From positions 76,989-140,988 of the forward strand of contig DHDI01000013.1 in assembly GCA_002399285.1 (NCBI GenBank): a stretch of 64,000 bases of DNA. Reading direction: 5' to 3'. Numbering within the stretch: the first letter of the stretch is position 1; each line of letters begins with the position of its first letter. This DNA comes from Thermoanaerobacterales bacterium UBA4880 (GTDB lineage Bacteria > Bacillota > Thermoanaerobacteria > Thermoanaerobacterales > UBA4877). A program made the translations under genes and the position numbers. Under the pieces are notes generated by a model, which made no database searches, was not told the origin of the DNA, and saw nothing but the letters and a program-made list of their open reading frames with translations. Positions 1-7,717 of the stretch are shown here, in pieces.

Positions 1-1676
1 CAGAATTTGATGTAGTCTTGAATGGAATTAGTGAATACTGTAAAAACAAAAAGATTAGATTGACAACTATTAATATGAAAAATTACTATAAATCAAAAAC
101 AGAAATTGACGAGTTGACAAGTGAAAACTTGCCACTAAATTATGATGATGATCCTGTGTTGTTATTCGGTAGACTTTTTGAGGGAAATATGGATGATTTA
201 ATGGATAAAGATAAATTAAATTCTCTATATGAGGGATTAAAAGAAAAAAATAATGGCATAACAGTAGTTTATGGTATGGGAAGTGCAATTAAAAGTGTAC
301 GTGATTTTTGTGATGCGGTAGCTTATATAGATGTTACGCCCAAGATTGCAGCTATCCGAGCCAGAGAAAAGAGATTTGCTAATATAGGTGATGAAAGCCC
401 GCGTGAATTTAATTTACTTATGAGAAGAAATTATTTCGTGGATTTTGAAGTTGCGTTCAAATTGCGCAATGAATTACTTAATGAATATGGTATAGACTTT
501 TATATTCTTGGAAGTGATGACAATAATTATATGCTAATGCCTGGCTCGAGTTTGGAAATTGTTCTAGAGACTTTAGTACACTATCCTTTCAGGGCAAAAC
601 CAGTTTATCTAGATGGAATTTGGGGGGGTGAATATATACGTAAGATTAGAAATATTCCACAGGATATTTCTACTAATATAGCTTGGGTTTTCGAATTTAT
701 ACCAATGGAAACAAGTATAGTCATAGATATAGACGGTAATTATGTTGATATTCCCTTCTATACGTTTGTACAGAAAAAAGGCCTGTCAATGATGGGACAG
801 AAATGTTTTGATGAGTTTGATGGGTACTTTCCCATTAGATTTAATTATGACGATACGTGGCATAGTGATGGAAATATGTCTGTTCAAGTTCACCCCGATG
901 AAGAATTTGTTGTTGACAATTATAATGAATTAGGGCGTCAAGATGAAGCATACTATATTATTGCTACAGGACATGATGCTAAAACGTACTGCGGATTCAA
1001 GGATGACGGGAAGGTTTTTTTAGAGCTTGCTAAAAAGTCTGAGAAAGATAATAAAGATATAGATTATCAAAAGTATATAAATTCCGTTGAGTCTGTTCCT
1101 GGGAAGCAAGTTATGATACCGGCGGGTACCGTTCATGCTTCCGGCAGAAATCAGTTTATATTAGAATTAGGAAGTTTAACTCTTGGATCATACACGTATA
1201 AAATTTATGATTATAATCGTAAAGATAAAGAAGGAAAGCTTCGCCCAATTCATACCAAAAATGCACAAAAGGTACTACATTTTGAACGCAATTCAGAATG
1301 GGTAAGGAAGAATGTAGTTATTGACCCCATATTAATTTCAGAAACACAGGATTACAAAGAATATATCGTCGGCAGAACAGATTTGATGTACTATCAAACT
1401 AATCGTATAGAATTAAATACGCATGGGACGTATGAAGGAAATAATAATGGCCAATTTACTGTCATAACAGTAGTGGATGGAGAAGAAGTCGAAGTTTATT
1501 CAAAAGGCAACCCTGAATTCCGTTTTACACAAAAGTATTTAGAAATTGTCACGATACCTGCGACAATTGATGATTATGTAATAAAGGCTAAAGGATACCA
1601 ACCTGTAGTTATCCATAAAACGATTTTACGTGATAACTACACTCGATACAAAAATGCGAAATATGCAAATCGATAG
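1..1676 (+). CDS. Kinase-like domain fused to class I mannose-6-phosphate isomerase (5' partial)
   Basis: The reading frame is open to the first base of the window (codons from base 3 read EFDVVLNG), so the start lies upstream and about 557 residues are visible. The first ~190 residues look like the C-terminal part of a P-loop nucleoside/uridine-kinase-like domain (VVYGMGSA, then a DAVAYIDVTP strand and an RNYFVDFEVA segment); the P-loop itself would be outside the window. The rest is a type I phosphomannose isomerase cupin, which interconverts mannose-6-P and fructose-6-P with one bound metal: ligand motifs QVHPDEE, DEAYYI and PAGTVHASG supply the expected Gln, His, Glu and His. The next isomerase gene starts 10 bases after the stop. 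Base composition is AT-rich compared with the window from 4.4 kb on. The isomerase call is firm; the role of the N-terminal domain is inferred. Confidence 0.85.
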   Translation, partial: EFDVVLNGISEYCKNKKIRLTTINMKNYYKSKTEIDELTSENLPLNYDDDPVLLFGRLFEGNMDDLMDKDKLNSLYEGLKEKNNGITVVYGMGSAIKSVRDFCDAVAYIDVTPKIAAIRAREKRFANIGDESPREFNLLMRRNYFVDFEVAFKLRNELLNEYGIDFYILGSDDNNYMLMPGSSLEIVLETLVHYPFRAKPVYLDGIWGGEYIRKIRNIPQDISTNIAWVFEFIPMETSIVIDIDGNYVDIPFYTFVQKKGLSMMGQKCFDEFDGYFPIRFNYDDTWHSDGNMSVQVHPDEEFVVDNYNELGRQDEAYYIIATGHDAKTYCGFKDDGKVFLELAKKSEKDNKDIDYQKYINSVESVPGKQVMIPAGTVHASGRNQFILELGSLTLGSYTYKIYDYNRKDKEGKLRPIHTKNAQKVLHFERNSEWVRKNVVIDPILISETQDYKEYIVGRTDLMYYQTNRIELNTHGTYEGNNNGQFTVITVVDGEEVEVYSKGNPEFRFTQKYLEIVTIPATIDDYVIKAKGYQPVVIHKTILRDNYTRYKNAKYANR

Positions 1677-1685
1677 GTGAAAAAG

Positions 1686-2621
1686 ATGAAACCATTAAAA
1701 ATGAAACCGGTTTATATAAAAAGTATATGGGCGGGCAATAGATTACAAAAAATAAGAAATTTAAATGAAAACGGCATTGGGATTTCCAGGGAAATATGTG
1801 CATATAGGAATTCTGAAAATATAATAAAAGAAGGAGAATTTGTGGGGGAAAGCATTAAGAAAATTATTGAAAATTATCATAAAGAGCTGATGGGAGACGA
1901 CCTAAGTACACAATTAATACGCGTAGCATATATGGATGCAGCGGAAGATCTTTCAATACAGGTACATCCTAATGAAGAATATGCTCGGAAAATAAATGAT
2001 TATGAGAAGTCTGAAGCATGGTATGTCATTGAGGCAGATGATGGGGCATATATTACAGCTGGTGTAAATATAGAGGCTAAAGATATATTGCATAAAGCGG
2101 CTAAAGATGGGACTTTAGAGAATTATGTCAACAGAATACCCGTACAACAAGGAGATTTTGTGCTGATTCCTGCCGGTCTTTTACATGCTTGTGGCAAAAA
2201 TATGTTGGTTATTGAAATAGGAAGCTTTGGTGGTATTACTTATCGTTTATATGATTATGGTCGCCCACGGCCATTAGATTTAGATAAGGGTCTTGAAGTA
2301 TTAGATTTAAATGCTAAATGTGATATTAAGCATTTTCCTTTAGATCAAGTTAAAAATAATAATTGCCAGGTGGGGGTTGAACATAGGTTATTTCATGTGG
2401 ATGTAATTGATATAGAAAATGAAATGACTATTTTGAATAATGGACGATATTATATCCTTGCGTGTGTTAAAGGTGATTGCGTAATACAATGTGAAGGCGA
2501 ATCTTATAAGTTATCGTATACAGAAACGATATTTATACCAGCTTCGTCAGATGATATAAAGATTCAAGGAAAATGCCGTATTCTTAAAATTTACAATTCA
2601 CATACACAGTTGTATAATTAA
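1686..2621 (+). CDS. manA: Class I mannose-6-phosphate isomerase
   Basis: This 311-residue protein is a stand-alone type I phosphomannose isomerase (mannose-6-P to fructose-6-P, cytosolic, metal dependent). The ligand motifs are intact: LSIQVHPNEEY (Gln and His), KSEAWYV (Glu) and LIPAGLLHACG (His). The ATG at 1686 is chosen because AGGTG lies six bases upstream; a GTG at 1677 directly after the previous stop is the alternative. It is the second isomerase in tandem with the upstream fusion protein, whose isomerase half it resembles motif by motif, which suggests duplication or different sugar specificity. It sits with a PTS EIIA and an RpiR regulator in the AT-rich left end. Confidence 0.88.
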   Translation: MKPLKMKPVYIKSIWAGNRLQKIRNLNENGIGISREICAYRNSENIIKEGEFVGESIKKIIENYHKELMGDDLSTQLIRVAYMDAAEDLSIQVHPNEEYARKINDYEKSEAWYVIEADDGAYITAGVNIEAKDILHKAAKDGTLENYVNRIPVQQGDFVLIPAGLLHACGKNMLVIEIGSFGGITYRLYDYGRPRPLDLDKGLEVLDLNAKCDIKHFPLDQVKNNNCQVGVEHRLFHVDVIDIENEMTILNNGRYYILACVKGDCVIQCEGESYKLSYTETIFIPASSDDIKIQGKCRILKIYNSHTQLYN

Positions 2622-2696
2622 ATTTAATGATAAATTTACCAATTTAGGTGGCTATTTTCACACATATAAAAAACAAGCATACTTGGAGGGGTGTAC

Positions 2697-3086
2697 ATGA
2701 TAGGAGTATTGGTAACTTCTCATGGGAATCTATGCCAAGAACTGCTAAATAGTTTGGTAATGATTACGGGAGAAAACCATAATATTTTAGCTTTAAAATT
2801 TGATGACTATAATAATTATAAAAATGAACTGACAATGAAATTGAATATAATGATTTCCGACTATGACGGCATATTAATATTCACTGATATTATAGGGGGC
2901 ACGCCATTCAATGAAAGTTATAAATATGTTCGGGAAAGTAATAAAAATAATATCAAAATTATAACGGGTGTAAATCTACCCATGATTATAGAAACAACGT
3001 TAGCTTTAAGCCATGAAGATAATTTAAATAATCTTGTTAACATAGCAGTAGATGCTGGTAAAGGTTCAATTAATTGCGTGTGCTAG
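2697..3086 (+). CDS. PTS mannose/fructose-family EIIA protein
   Basis: The 129-residue product matches the EIIA domain of the mannose-class sugar phosphotransferase system, which carries phosphate on a histidine from HPr to EIIB. The N-terminal MIGVLVTSHG holds the phospho-acceptor His (about residue 10), and FTDIIGGTPFN (about residue 60) is the conserved second motif. ATG 2697 is preceded by GGAGGGG at five bases; a GTG at 2691 is less well placed. The EIIB, EIIC and EIID partners are not in the window, so it either works with components encoded elsewhere or belongs to a broken operon. It follows the isomerase gene by about 75 bases. Confidence 0.85.
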   Translation: MIGVLVTSHGNLCQELLNSLVMITGENHNILALKFDDYNNYKNELTMKLNIMISDYDGILIFTDIIGGTPFNESYKYVRESNKNNIKIITGVNLPMIIETTLALSHEDNLNNLVNIAVDAGKGSINCVC

Positions 3087-3448
3087 CGGGAAACGATGGA
3101 ATAAACCTTGCCAATCATAATAAATCTGCATAAAAATTATTATTGTATCACTTATCAGCACACATGAGCAGAGCAAACTAAGATATTGTCTCAAGACGTT
3201 TGTATTAATTATCTCCCGCGATAAACCTGTGTTTTGTTGCAGGCAACTCACCCTATTTTACCCTTGCAATCACTTGGATATATGGGCTTTGTCATAGAGA
3301 GTGAGTTAACTTTAGTTATATTTGCTGTCGTATGTTTTGTTTACTTGATTTTCAAATTTTTGTAGAGCTATAAATAGTGTTTGTAACATAAGATTAAGTT
3401 TATTAAAGATGGCTGGATATTAATTTAGTAAAGCGGGAGGAATTACCA
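3087..3448. other. Intergenic stretch, no gene recognised
   Basis: About 360 AT-rich bases between the EIIA gene and the RpiR regulator. The short open frames on either strand show no motif or convincing ribosome binding site. It may contain the regulator's promoter and an operator, but no clear -35/-10 pair stands out. Confidence 0.5.
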
Positions 3449-4294
3449 TTGCAAAGCATGAGGTTAATAGAAAGAAATTATGATATGATGACAGATACGG
3501 AAAAAATTATTGCAAATTATATTTTAAAGGATACAGACAAATTTGTAAATGCGAATATACATGTAATGGCAAAAACTTTAAATATTTCACCTGCATCCAT
3601 ATCGAGATTTGTGCGTAAATATTGTAAATTATCTTTTGGAGAATTAAAAATTGAAGTTGCTTCCGGTGGAAATGATAACACTGCTTATGATAATGCTAAT
3701 GAGATTTTTAATTGGGCGGGTTCATTTAATGAAATGCCGGATAATATAATTAATAGCATCTCAAAAACATGTAGGGATGTCATGGAGGTTAATGGTATTA
3801 ATCCATTTAAACAAGCGATAGAATGGATAAATGCTGCCGATACGATATTCTTTTTTGGGGTAGGATCTTCTGGAATTGTAGTAATGGATTTTATGCAAAA
3901 GTTGATACGCTTGGAAAAACGTTGTGTATATAATATTGATAGTAATTTCGGAGTATTAAATTCAAAAATTGCAACTAAAAAAGATGTAATAATAGCGATA
4001 TCCTTTAGTGGAAGGACTAAAGAAGTAAATTTGGCTGTTAAAGAAGCTAAAAAAAGTGGAGCAAAATGTATAGCTATAACGCGAAATTTCAAGAGCGAAT
4101 TAGAAACTTTGGCGGATTTAAAACTTTTAGTCCCAAGTATAGAACTTAATGCGACTAGGTTAGCTCCGATTTTTTCCAGATACGGTCAATTATTTATAGT
4201 AGATATTCTGTTTTTAGGATTAGCTAAGCAAAAGACTAATTCTGTAGATGAATTTATGGATCAGTATCAGAATCTATTGTCAAAGCTAAAATAA
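3449..4294 (+). CDS. MurR/RpiR-family transcriptional regulator
   Basis: This 281-residue protein has the RpiR layout: an N-terminal helix-turn-helix (MTDTEKIIANYI, then MAKTLNISPASISRFVRK, residues ~10-65) and a C-terminal SIS domain (FFGVGSSG at ~135 and IAISFSGRTKEV at ~178) that binds a phosphosugar. Such proteins control sugar or amino-sugar catabolism, so the likely targets are the adjacent isomerase and PTS genes. The TTG at 3449 is preferred because GGGAGG stands eight bases upstream; the in-frame ATG at 3458 is too far from it. The gene ends at a strong bidirectional terminator. Its base composition is AT-rich like the genes to its left. Confidence 0.88.
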   Translation: MQSMRLIERNYDMMTDTEKIIANYILKDTDKFVNANIHVMAKTLNISPASISRFVRKYCKLSFGELKIEVASGGNDNTAYDNANEIFNWAGSFNEMPDNIINSISKTCRDVMEVNGINPFKQAIEWINAADTIFFFGVGSSGIVVMDFMQKLIRLEKRCVYNIDSNFGVLNSKIATKKDVIIAISFSGRTKEVNLAVKEAKKSGAKCIAITRNFKSELETLADLKLLVPSIELNATRLAPIFSRYGQLFIVDILFLGLAKQKTNSVDEFMDQYQNLLSKLK

Positions 4295-4300
4295 TGTAGT

Positions 4301-4351
4301 AAAAATGCTGCTTAGACCATGAAAAATGGTTATTATATAAGCAGCATTTTT
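4301..4351. terminator. Bidirectional intrinsic terminator
   Basis: AAAAATGCTGCTT at 4301-4313 pairs perfectly with AAGCAGCATTTTT at 4339-4351. The T and A tracts make it work on both strands, for the RpiR gene (+) and possibly the CAP gene (-). Confidence 0.85.
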
Positions 4352-4391
4352 ACTATAACTAAGTAATTTGACCTTTATATAAAATGACTGT

Positions 4392-5186
4392 TTATTGCTT
4401 TATAAACATCTCGGTTATAATATAGGTATTGTTTGACCCCTTTACTATTCCTATGCCGGCTTTGTTGAAGCTGGAGTTCAAGATATTGGCTCTGTGGCCT
4501 TCCGAATTCATGAACGCCACATGGGCGCTATAGACGGAGGAGTTCTTCGCTATATTTTCTCCCGCCATCTGGTAGCTTATTCCGTTGTTCTTCATCATGT
4601 CGAACGGGCTGCCATATGTTGGAGACTCATGGCTGAAATAGTTGTTTGTCAGCATATCCTGAGATTTTAGTCTGGCGAGGTTTGCCAAACTCGCATCCAT
4701 GGTAAGATCGCTTAGCCCGGCCTTTTCTCTTTCGCCGTTTATAAGCTGCAGCATATAGGTTTCATCCTGAGATACGCTGTAATCTGTTTTGCTTGAGCCG
4801 TTGTTCTGATTTGAACTTGTGTTTCCCGAAGGCTTTGTCTGTGAACCGGTGTTTTGATTAGAGCCTGTGTTACCCGTGGGCTTAGTCTGCGAACCGGTGT
4901 TTTGATTCGAAGTTGTGGTCCCGGATGCTGTTTTCTGCAGACCCTTTAAATACTCTTTATAATAATTTAAAAGATATGTATCCGTACCTGAAGCCGTATG
5001 GTTTGTCGGCAAAGAGACCGAAACCACAACAGGCCTGTCCTTATTTGCCGTGCAGCCATTGCTTCCAAAATACTGCGCGGTGCAGCTTGCATCGGCATGG
5101 CCTACGGGCAGCGATACAATGGCCAGGCCCGTTATGCATAATGTCGTTGCAAGGATTTTTCCCTTCATTGTGTTTTTTCTCATCAT
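4392..5186 (-). CDS. Secreted CAP/SCP-domain protein
   Basis: The 264-residue product starts with a signal peptide (MMRKNTMKGKILATT, hydrophobic core, cleavage near HADA). A short N-terminal region with two Cys follows, then a low-complexity Asn/Gly/Gln/Thr/Ser linker (residues ~90-132) built of near-repeats of GSNQNTGSQTKPSGN, then a C-terminal CAP domain (~138-264) with HESPTYGSPF, AGENIA and SEGHRANIL motifs. This is the bacterial SCP/YkwD type, exported and often linked with spores or the cell envelope; its exact activity is not established. The start has AAGGAGG ten bases upstream. It is divergent from the DUF3343-like gene. Confidence 0.88.
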   Translation of the reverse strand: MMRKNTMKGKILATTLCITGLAIVSLPVGHADASCTAQYFGSNGCTANKDRPVVVSVSLPTNHTASGTDTYLLNYYKEYLKGLQKTASGTTTSNQNTGSQTKPTGNTGSNQNTGSQTKPSGNTSSNQNNGSSKTDYSVSQDETYMLQLINGEREKAGLSDLTMDASLANLARLKSQDMLTNNYFSHESPTYGSPFDMMKNNGISYQMAGENIAKNSSVYSAHVAFMNSEGHRANILNSSFNKAGIGIVKGSNNTYIITEMFIKQ

Positions 5187-5329
5187 TATGTAATAACCTC
5201 CTTTTTTGTTATATAAATTCTATTCTATGTTGATCGGGCAAAACCTTTAAGCAAGTTATGGGTATATTGGTAATGCCGTTGTAACATTGGATAATTTTAT
5301 TAATAAAATGTATGAGGAGGTTATGCCAT

Positions 5330-5581
5330 ATGTATATAGTGATAGTATATTCACCTCAGCAAGCCCAATTCCTACAGAGCAAGGCTCTCACCGCTGGATG
5401 CAGGCTCTGCAGCATGCCCACGCCGAGAGGTTTGGTCAGGACCTGCGCCTATACCTTTTATTTTGATGAAAGTTGTTTTGATATGGTAAAGAAGCTCATA
5501 TTCACATATAATATCAAGATCCATGGCGTGTACAGAAAAGTATTTATGTACGGCAAGGAATCCTATGAAAAAATACTATGA
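5330..5581 (+). CDS. DUF3343-like small protein (putative Se/S carrier-like)
   Basis: An 83-residue protein. MYIVIVYSPQQAQFLQSKA resembles the first strand and helix of DUF3343, and CRLCSMPTPRGLVRTCAYTF resembles its PxPR...CG signature, although the usual CG is CA here. Cysteines are at about residues 25, 28, 37 and 48. Members of this family are annotated only by analogy as Se/S carriers, and function is unproven. ATG 5330 is chosen because AGGAGG lies nine bases upstream; an in-frame upstream ATG at 5312 overlaps that site. The gene overlaps the convergent gene at 5576 by a few bases. The organism does use selenocysteine (see 56249-61598), which makes the family link worth noting. Confidence 0.55.
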   Translation: MYIVIVYSPQQAQFLQSKALTAGCRLCSMPTPRGLVRTCAYTFYFDESCFDMVKKLIFTYNIKIHGVYRKVFMYGKESYEKIL

Positions 5582-6865
5582 ATATACCCGTGAAAAAAGT
5601 TTTTTTATCAGGCTGCCGTTGGCCTTATCCAATTTCTCCGTTAGTACGGCATTTTCGCTCTTTATGTTTTCATTTTCCGATTTAAGATCGCTGATTTCTT
5701 CCAATATATTGCTATAGCTATTTTTTAACAGGCTATATTGTGTACTCAGGTTTTTGTAGGAGGTATCCAGATTTCTCATATTTAAAATAAATTCTTTATT
5801 GATATTTTTTTGTTCCCGGAGTTTGCCGCTCAGCTGGTCAATATATTGCTGTATTTGATTGATGTAAATAGTGAAGTAACTGAATCCAGAACTGTGCGGA
5901 TCGAATATATCGTCGATCAAAATGAGGTAATATGGATTTTTGGTATGATAGAAAGCATGTACGTGGTCGGCTCCAAATTTTTTCAGTGAAATAAAACAAC
6001 AATGGGATAGAGTATCGATCTCAGACGAGATCTTAAAAGGCTGCGACCATGTCTCTCCACTGTCGGCAGACAGGCACGTATAGATGAATCCACCGCAATA
6101 CCATGTGGCCCAAAGGTTTTCGCTTATACAGACGATCCCGGGATACTGCGCGTATTCAGGAAACAGAACAATATCTTGCTCATCATTGCTCGGCCAATTG
6201 CCCGATGTCTTTCTGACATAGTGAAGTTTATCGCCGGCCGAATAGATGATGTGGGTACTGTTATTTTTACTGTCGGAAGCAATAAAAAAATCACGGCTGT
6301 CATCTATATTGCTTATGACCACCGGCTTAGACCAGATACCGGGGGTATGTCTGAAACTCATGTACATCAGTTTTTCGCCTTCGCCGTATATCCCATTAGG
6401 ACCTGACGGGCCCTTGACAAAATGGAATGATAAGTTATTGTTGCTTTTAACGATGACACTAGACGTCCATTTGTTTCTGTTCCAGAAATGATGTACCAAA
6501 TAATAGATACTGTCTTTTGAGTTTTCATAAAATATATGTATAAAACCATGATCAACTAAGATATTTATATCTTTAACGCTGCCGGTTATCGGCTTTTTCA
6601 TGAGCGGGCTTTTGGACCATGTGCTGCCGTTCCATATCATAAGATTTATCTTGTTGTCCGTGTCCTTATATAGCATATATATATACTCGCCTTCGATATC
6701 TGCAGAAAAGTCATCCGTGCCGTCGCCCGCAAGGTTATATGGTGATGATTCTTTTGCATCGTTGTCCTTGGTGATGCAATTGATGCCTTTCCCCGGTTCG
6801 TAGTAGAAATGCCGGCGAGTGCCGTTCGAATCCTCCGTCATATAGGAGTATTTATTGATTAACAT
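5576..6865 (-). CDS. BNR/sialidase-like beta-propeller protein with C-terminal coiled coil
   Basis: This 429-residue protein has no signal peptide. Its first ~310 residues repeat short blades of the type 'WNGSTWSKSP', 'HFWNRNKWTSS', 'RHTPGIWSKPVV' and 'SADSGETWSQPF', the pattern of BNR/Asp-box beta-propellers. Residues ~330-425 are heptad-rich (QIQQYIDQLSGKL, LKSENENIKSENAVL) and should form a coiled coil. The catalytic residues of sialidases are not apparent, so a structural or surface role is more likely than an enzymatic one. The start at 6865 has AAAGGCGGTGG just upstream; a GTG at 6874 would overlap that site. It is divergent from the Cys-rich gene at 6989. Confidence 0.65.
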   Translation of the reverse strand: MLINKYSYMTEDSNGTRRHFYYEPGKGINCITKDNDAKESSPYNLAGDGTDDFSADIEGEYIYMLYKDTDNKINLMIWNGSTWSKSPLMKKPITGSVKDINILVDHGFIHIFYENSKDSIYYLVHHFWNRNKWTSSVIVKSNNNLSFHFVKGPSGPNGIYGEGEKLMYMSFRHTPGIWSKPVVISNIDDSRDFFIASDSKNNSTHIIYSAGDKLHYVRKTSGNWPSNDEQDIVLFPEYAQYPGIVCISENLWATWYCGGFIYTCLSADSGETWSQPFKISSEIDTLSHCCFISLKKFGADHVHAFYHTKNPYYLILIDDIFDPHSSGFSYFTIYINQIQQYIDQLSGKLREQKNINKEFILNMRNLDTSYKNLSTQYSLLKNSYSNILEEISDLKSENENIKSENAVLTEKLDKANGSLIKKLFSRVYS

Positions 6866-6988
6866 TTGATCCACCGCCTTTCATTTATAATATATGCATA
6901 TGAGGACATTAATTGAACTCATGGTTGTAACATAACAGATGCCTGGTGCGTATATTAAATTAGAAATAAAGAAGGGAGGTTCAAGCTT

Positions 6989-7675
6989 ATGGCCTTTGCA
7001 AAAAAGCAGGTGGGAGAATTCCAGATTGGGCCGGGTCCCATTGAACCGGGACGTATTCCCAATCCTATTGAGATCGCCTGCATAATAACCGATAAAGTGT
7101 ATGATGCATGTTCACAGAGGGTATGCCTTGACTCAATTTCACCTGTTTCATTCTGCCCGAGGATACCGACACCCATCGAATTTGACGGCTGTCAGGATTT
7201 CCGTATCACCGTGCCCGAAGGATTTACGGTGTCCCCTATTCCTGACAGGGAGGGTTTTGCAAGAGTAAGAGGCACCTTTAAGGTGTGCTTCAATGCAATA
7301 TTGAGGAGCACTGGGACCAATAATACACAGTTAGTGCCGGTAATAACGACTTTTGATAAAGATGTAATATTATATATACCGCAGCCCTGTCCGGAAAATA
7401 TAAGGTTTGAAGCTGTAGCCGAGTGCTTGTTCGGAAGGGTCAATGCAAACAACACGCTTGATGTGATCGTTGGAGTGTATGTCATTCTGAAGGCGGCTAT
7501 AACGGTACAGTTAATGGTACCGGCTTATGGATTCTGTCCTACACCGCCGGAGTGCGAAGAATTCCCGACCAATGTATGCGAAGAATTTATGACCAGCCCA
7601 TTCCCTGAATTTTTCCCTCCGCAGCTTTTTGACATCGATCCGCCCTATGACCCGGGCTGCCCGCACTGCGAATAA
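6989..7675 (+). CDS. Cys- and Pro-rich protein of unknown function, possible spore-surface protein
   Basis: The 228-residue product lacks a signal peptide or membrane segment. It has a DACSQRVCL motif (about residue 39) of a type seen in uncharacterised clostridial proteins, a beta-rich middle part, and a Pro/Phe/Cys-rich tail ending PGCPHCE. It has roughly 14 cysteines, many in pairs, as in spore coat or exosporium proteins. A sporulation role is inference from composition and from a neighbouring beta-propeller/coiled-coil gene on the opposite strand. GGGAGG lies upstream of ATG 6989, and a strong terminator follows the stop. Confidence 0.6.
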   Translation: MAFAKKQVGEFQIGPGPIEPGRIPNPIEIACIITDKVYDACSQRVCLDSISPVSFCPRIPTPIEFDGCQDFRITVPEGFTVSPIPDREGFARVRGTFKVCFNAILRSTGTNNTQLVPVITTFDKDVILYIPQPCPENIRFEAVAECLFGRVNANNTLDVIVGVYVILKAAITVQLMVPAYGFCPTPPECEEFPTNVCEEFMTSPFPEFFPPQLFDIDPPYDPGCPHCE

Positions 7676-7684
7676 TACCGAAAT

Positions 7685-7717
7685 AACCAGCGACTGCGAT
7701 GTTGCTGGTTGCTTTTT
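7685..7717 (+). terminator. Intrinsic terminator abutting next start codon
   Basis: AACCAGCGAC (7685-7694) pairs over ten bases with GTTGCTGGTT (7701-7710), loop of six, followed by GC and five T (7713-7717). The start codon of the glycosyltransferase is at 7718. Confidence 0.8.

Noticed and set aside
3066..3251. Minus-strand 61-codon frame in the AT-rich gap
   Set aside because: No RBS and no family resemblance; I considered a transposase fragment but saw no motif to support it.
5193..5322. Inverted repeat TAACCTCCT / AGGAGGTTA between the CAP and DUF3343-like genes
   Set aside because: It is explained by two divergent genes having the same RBS sequence, each in its own mRNA.
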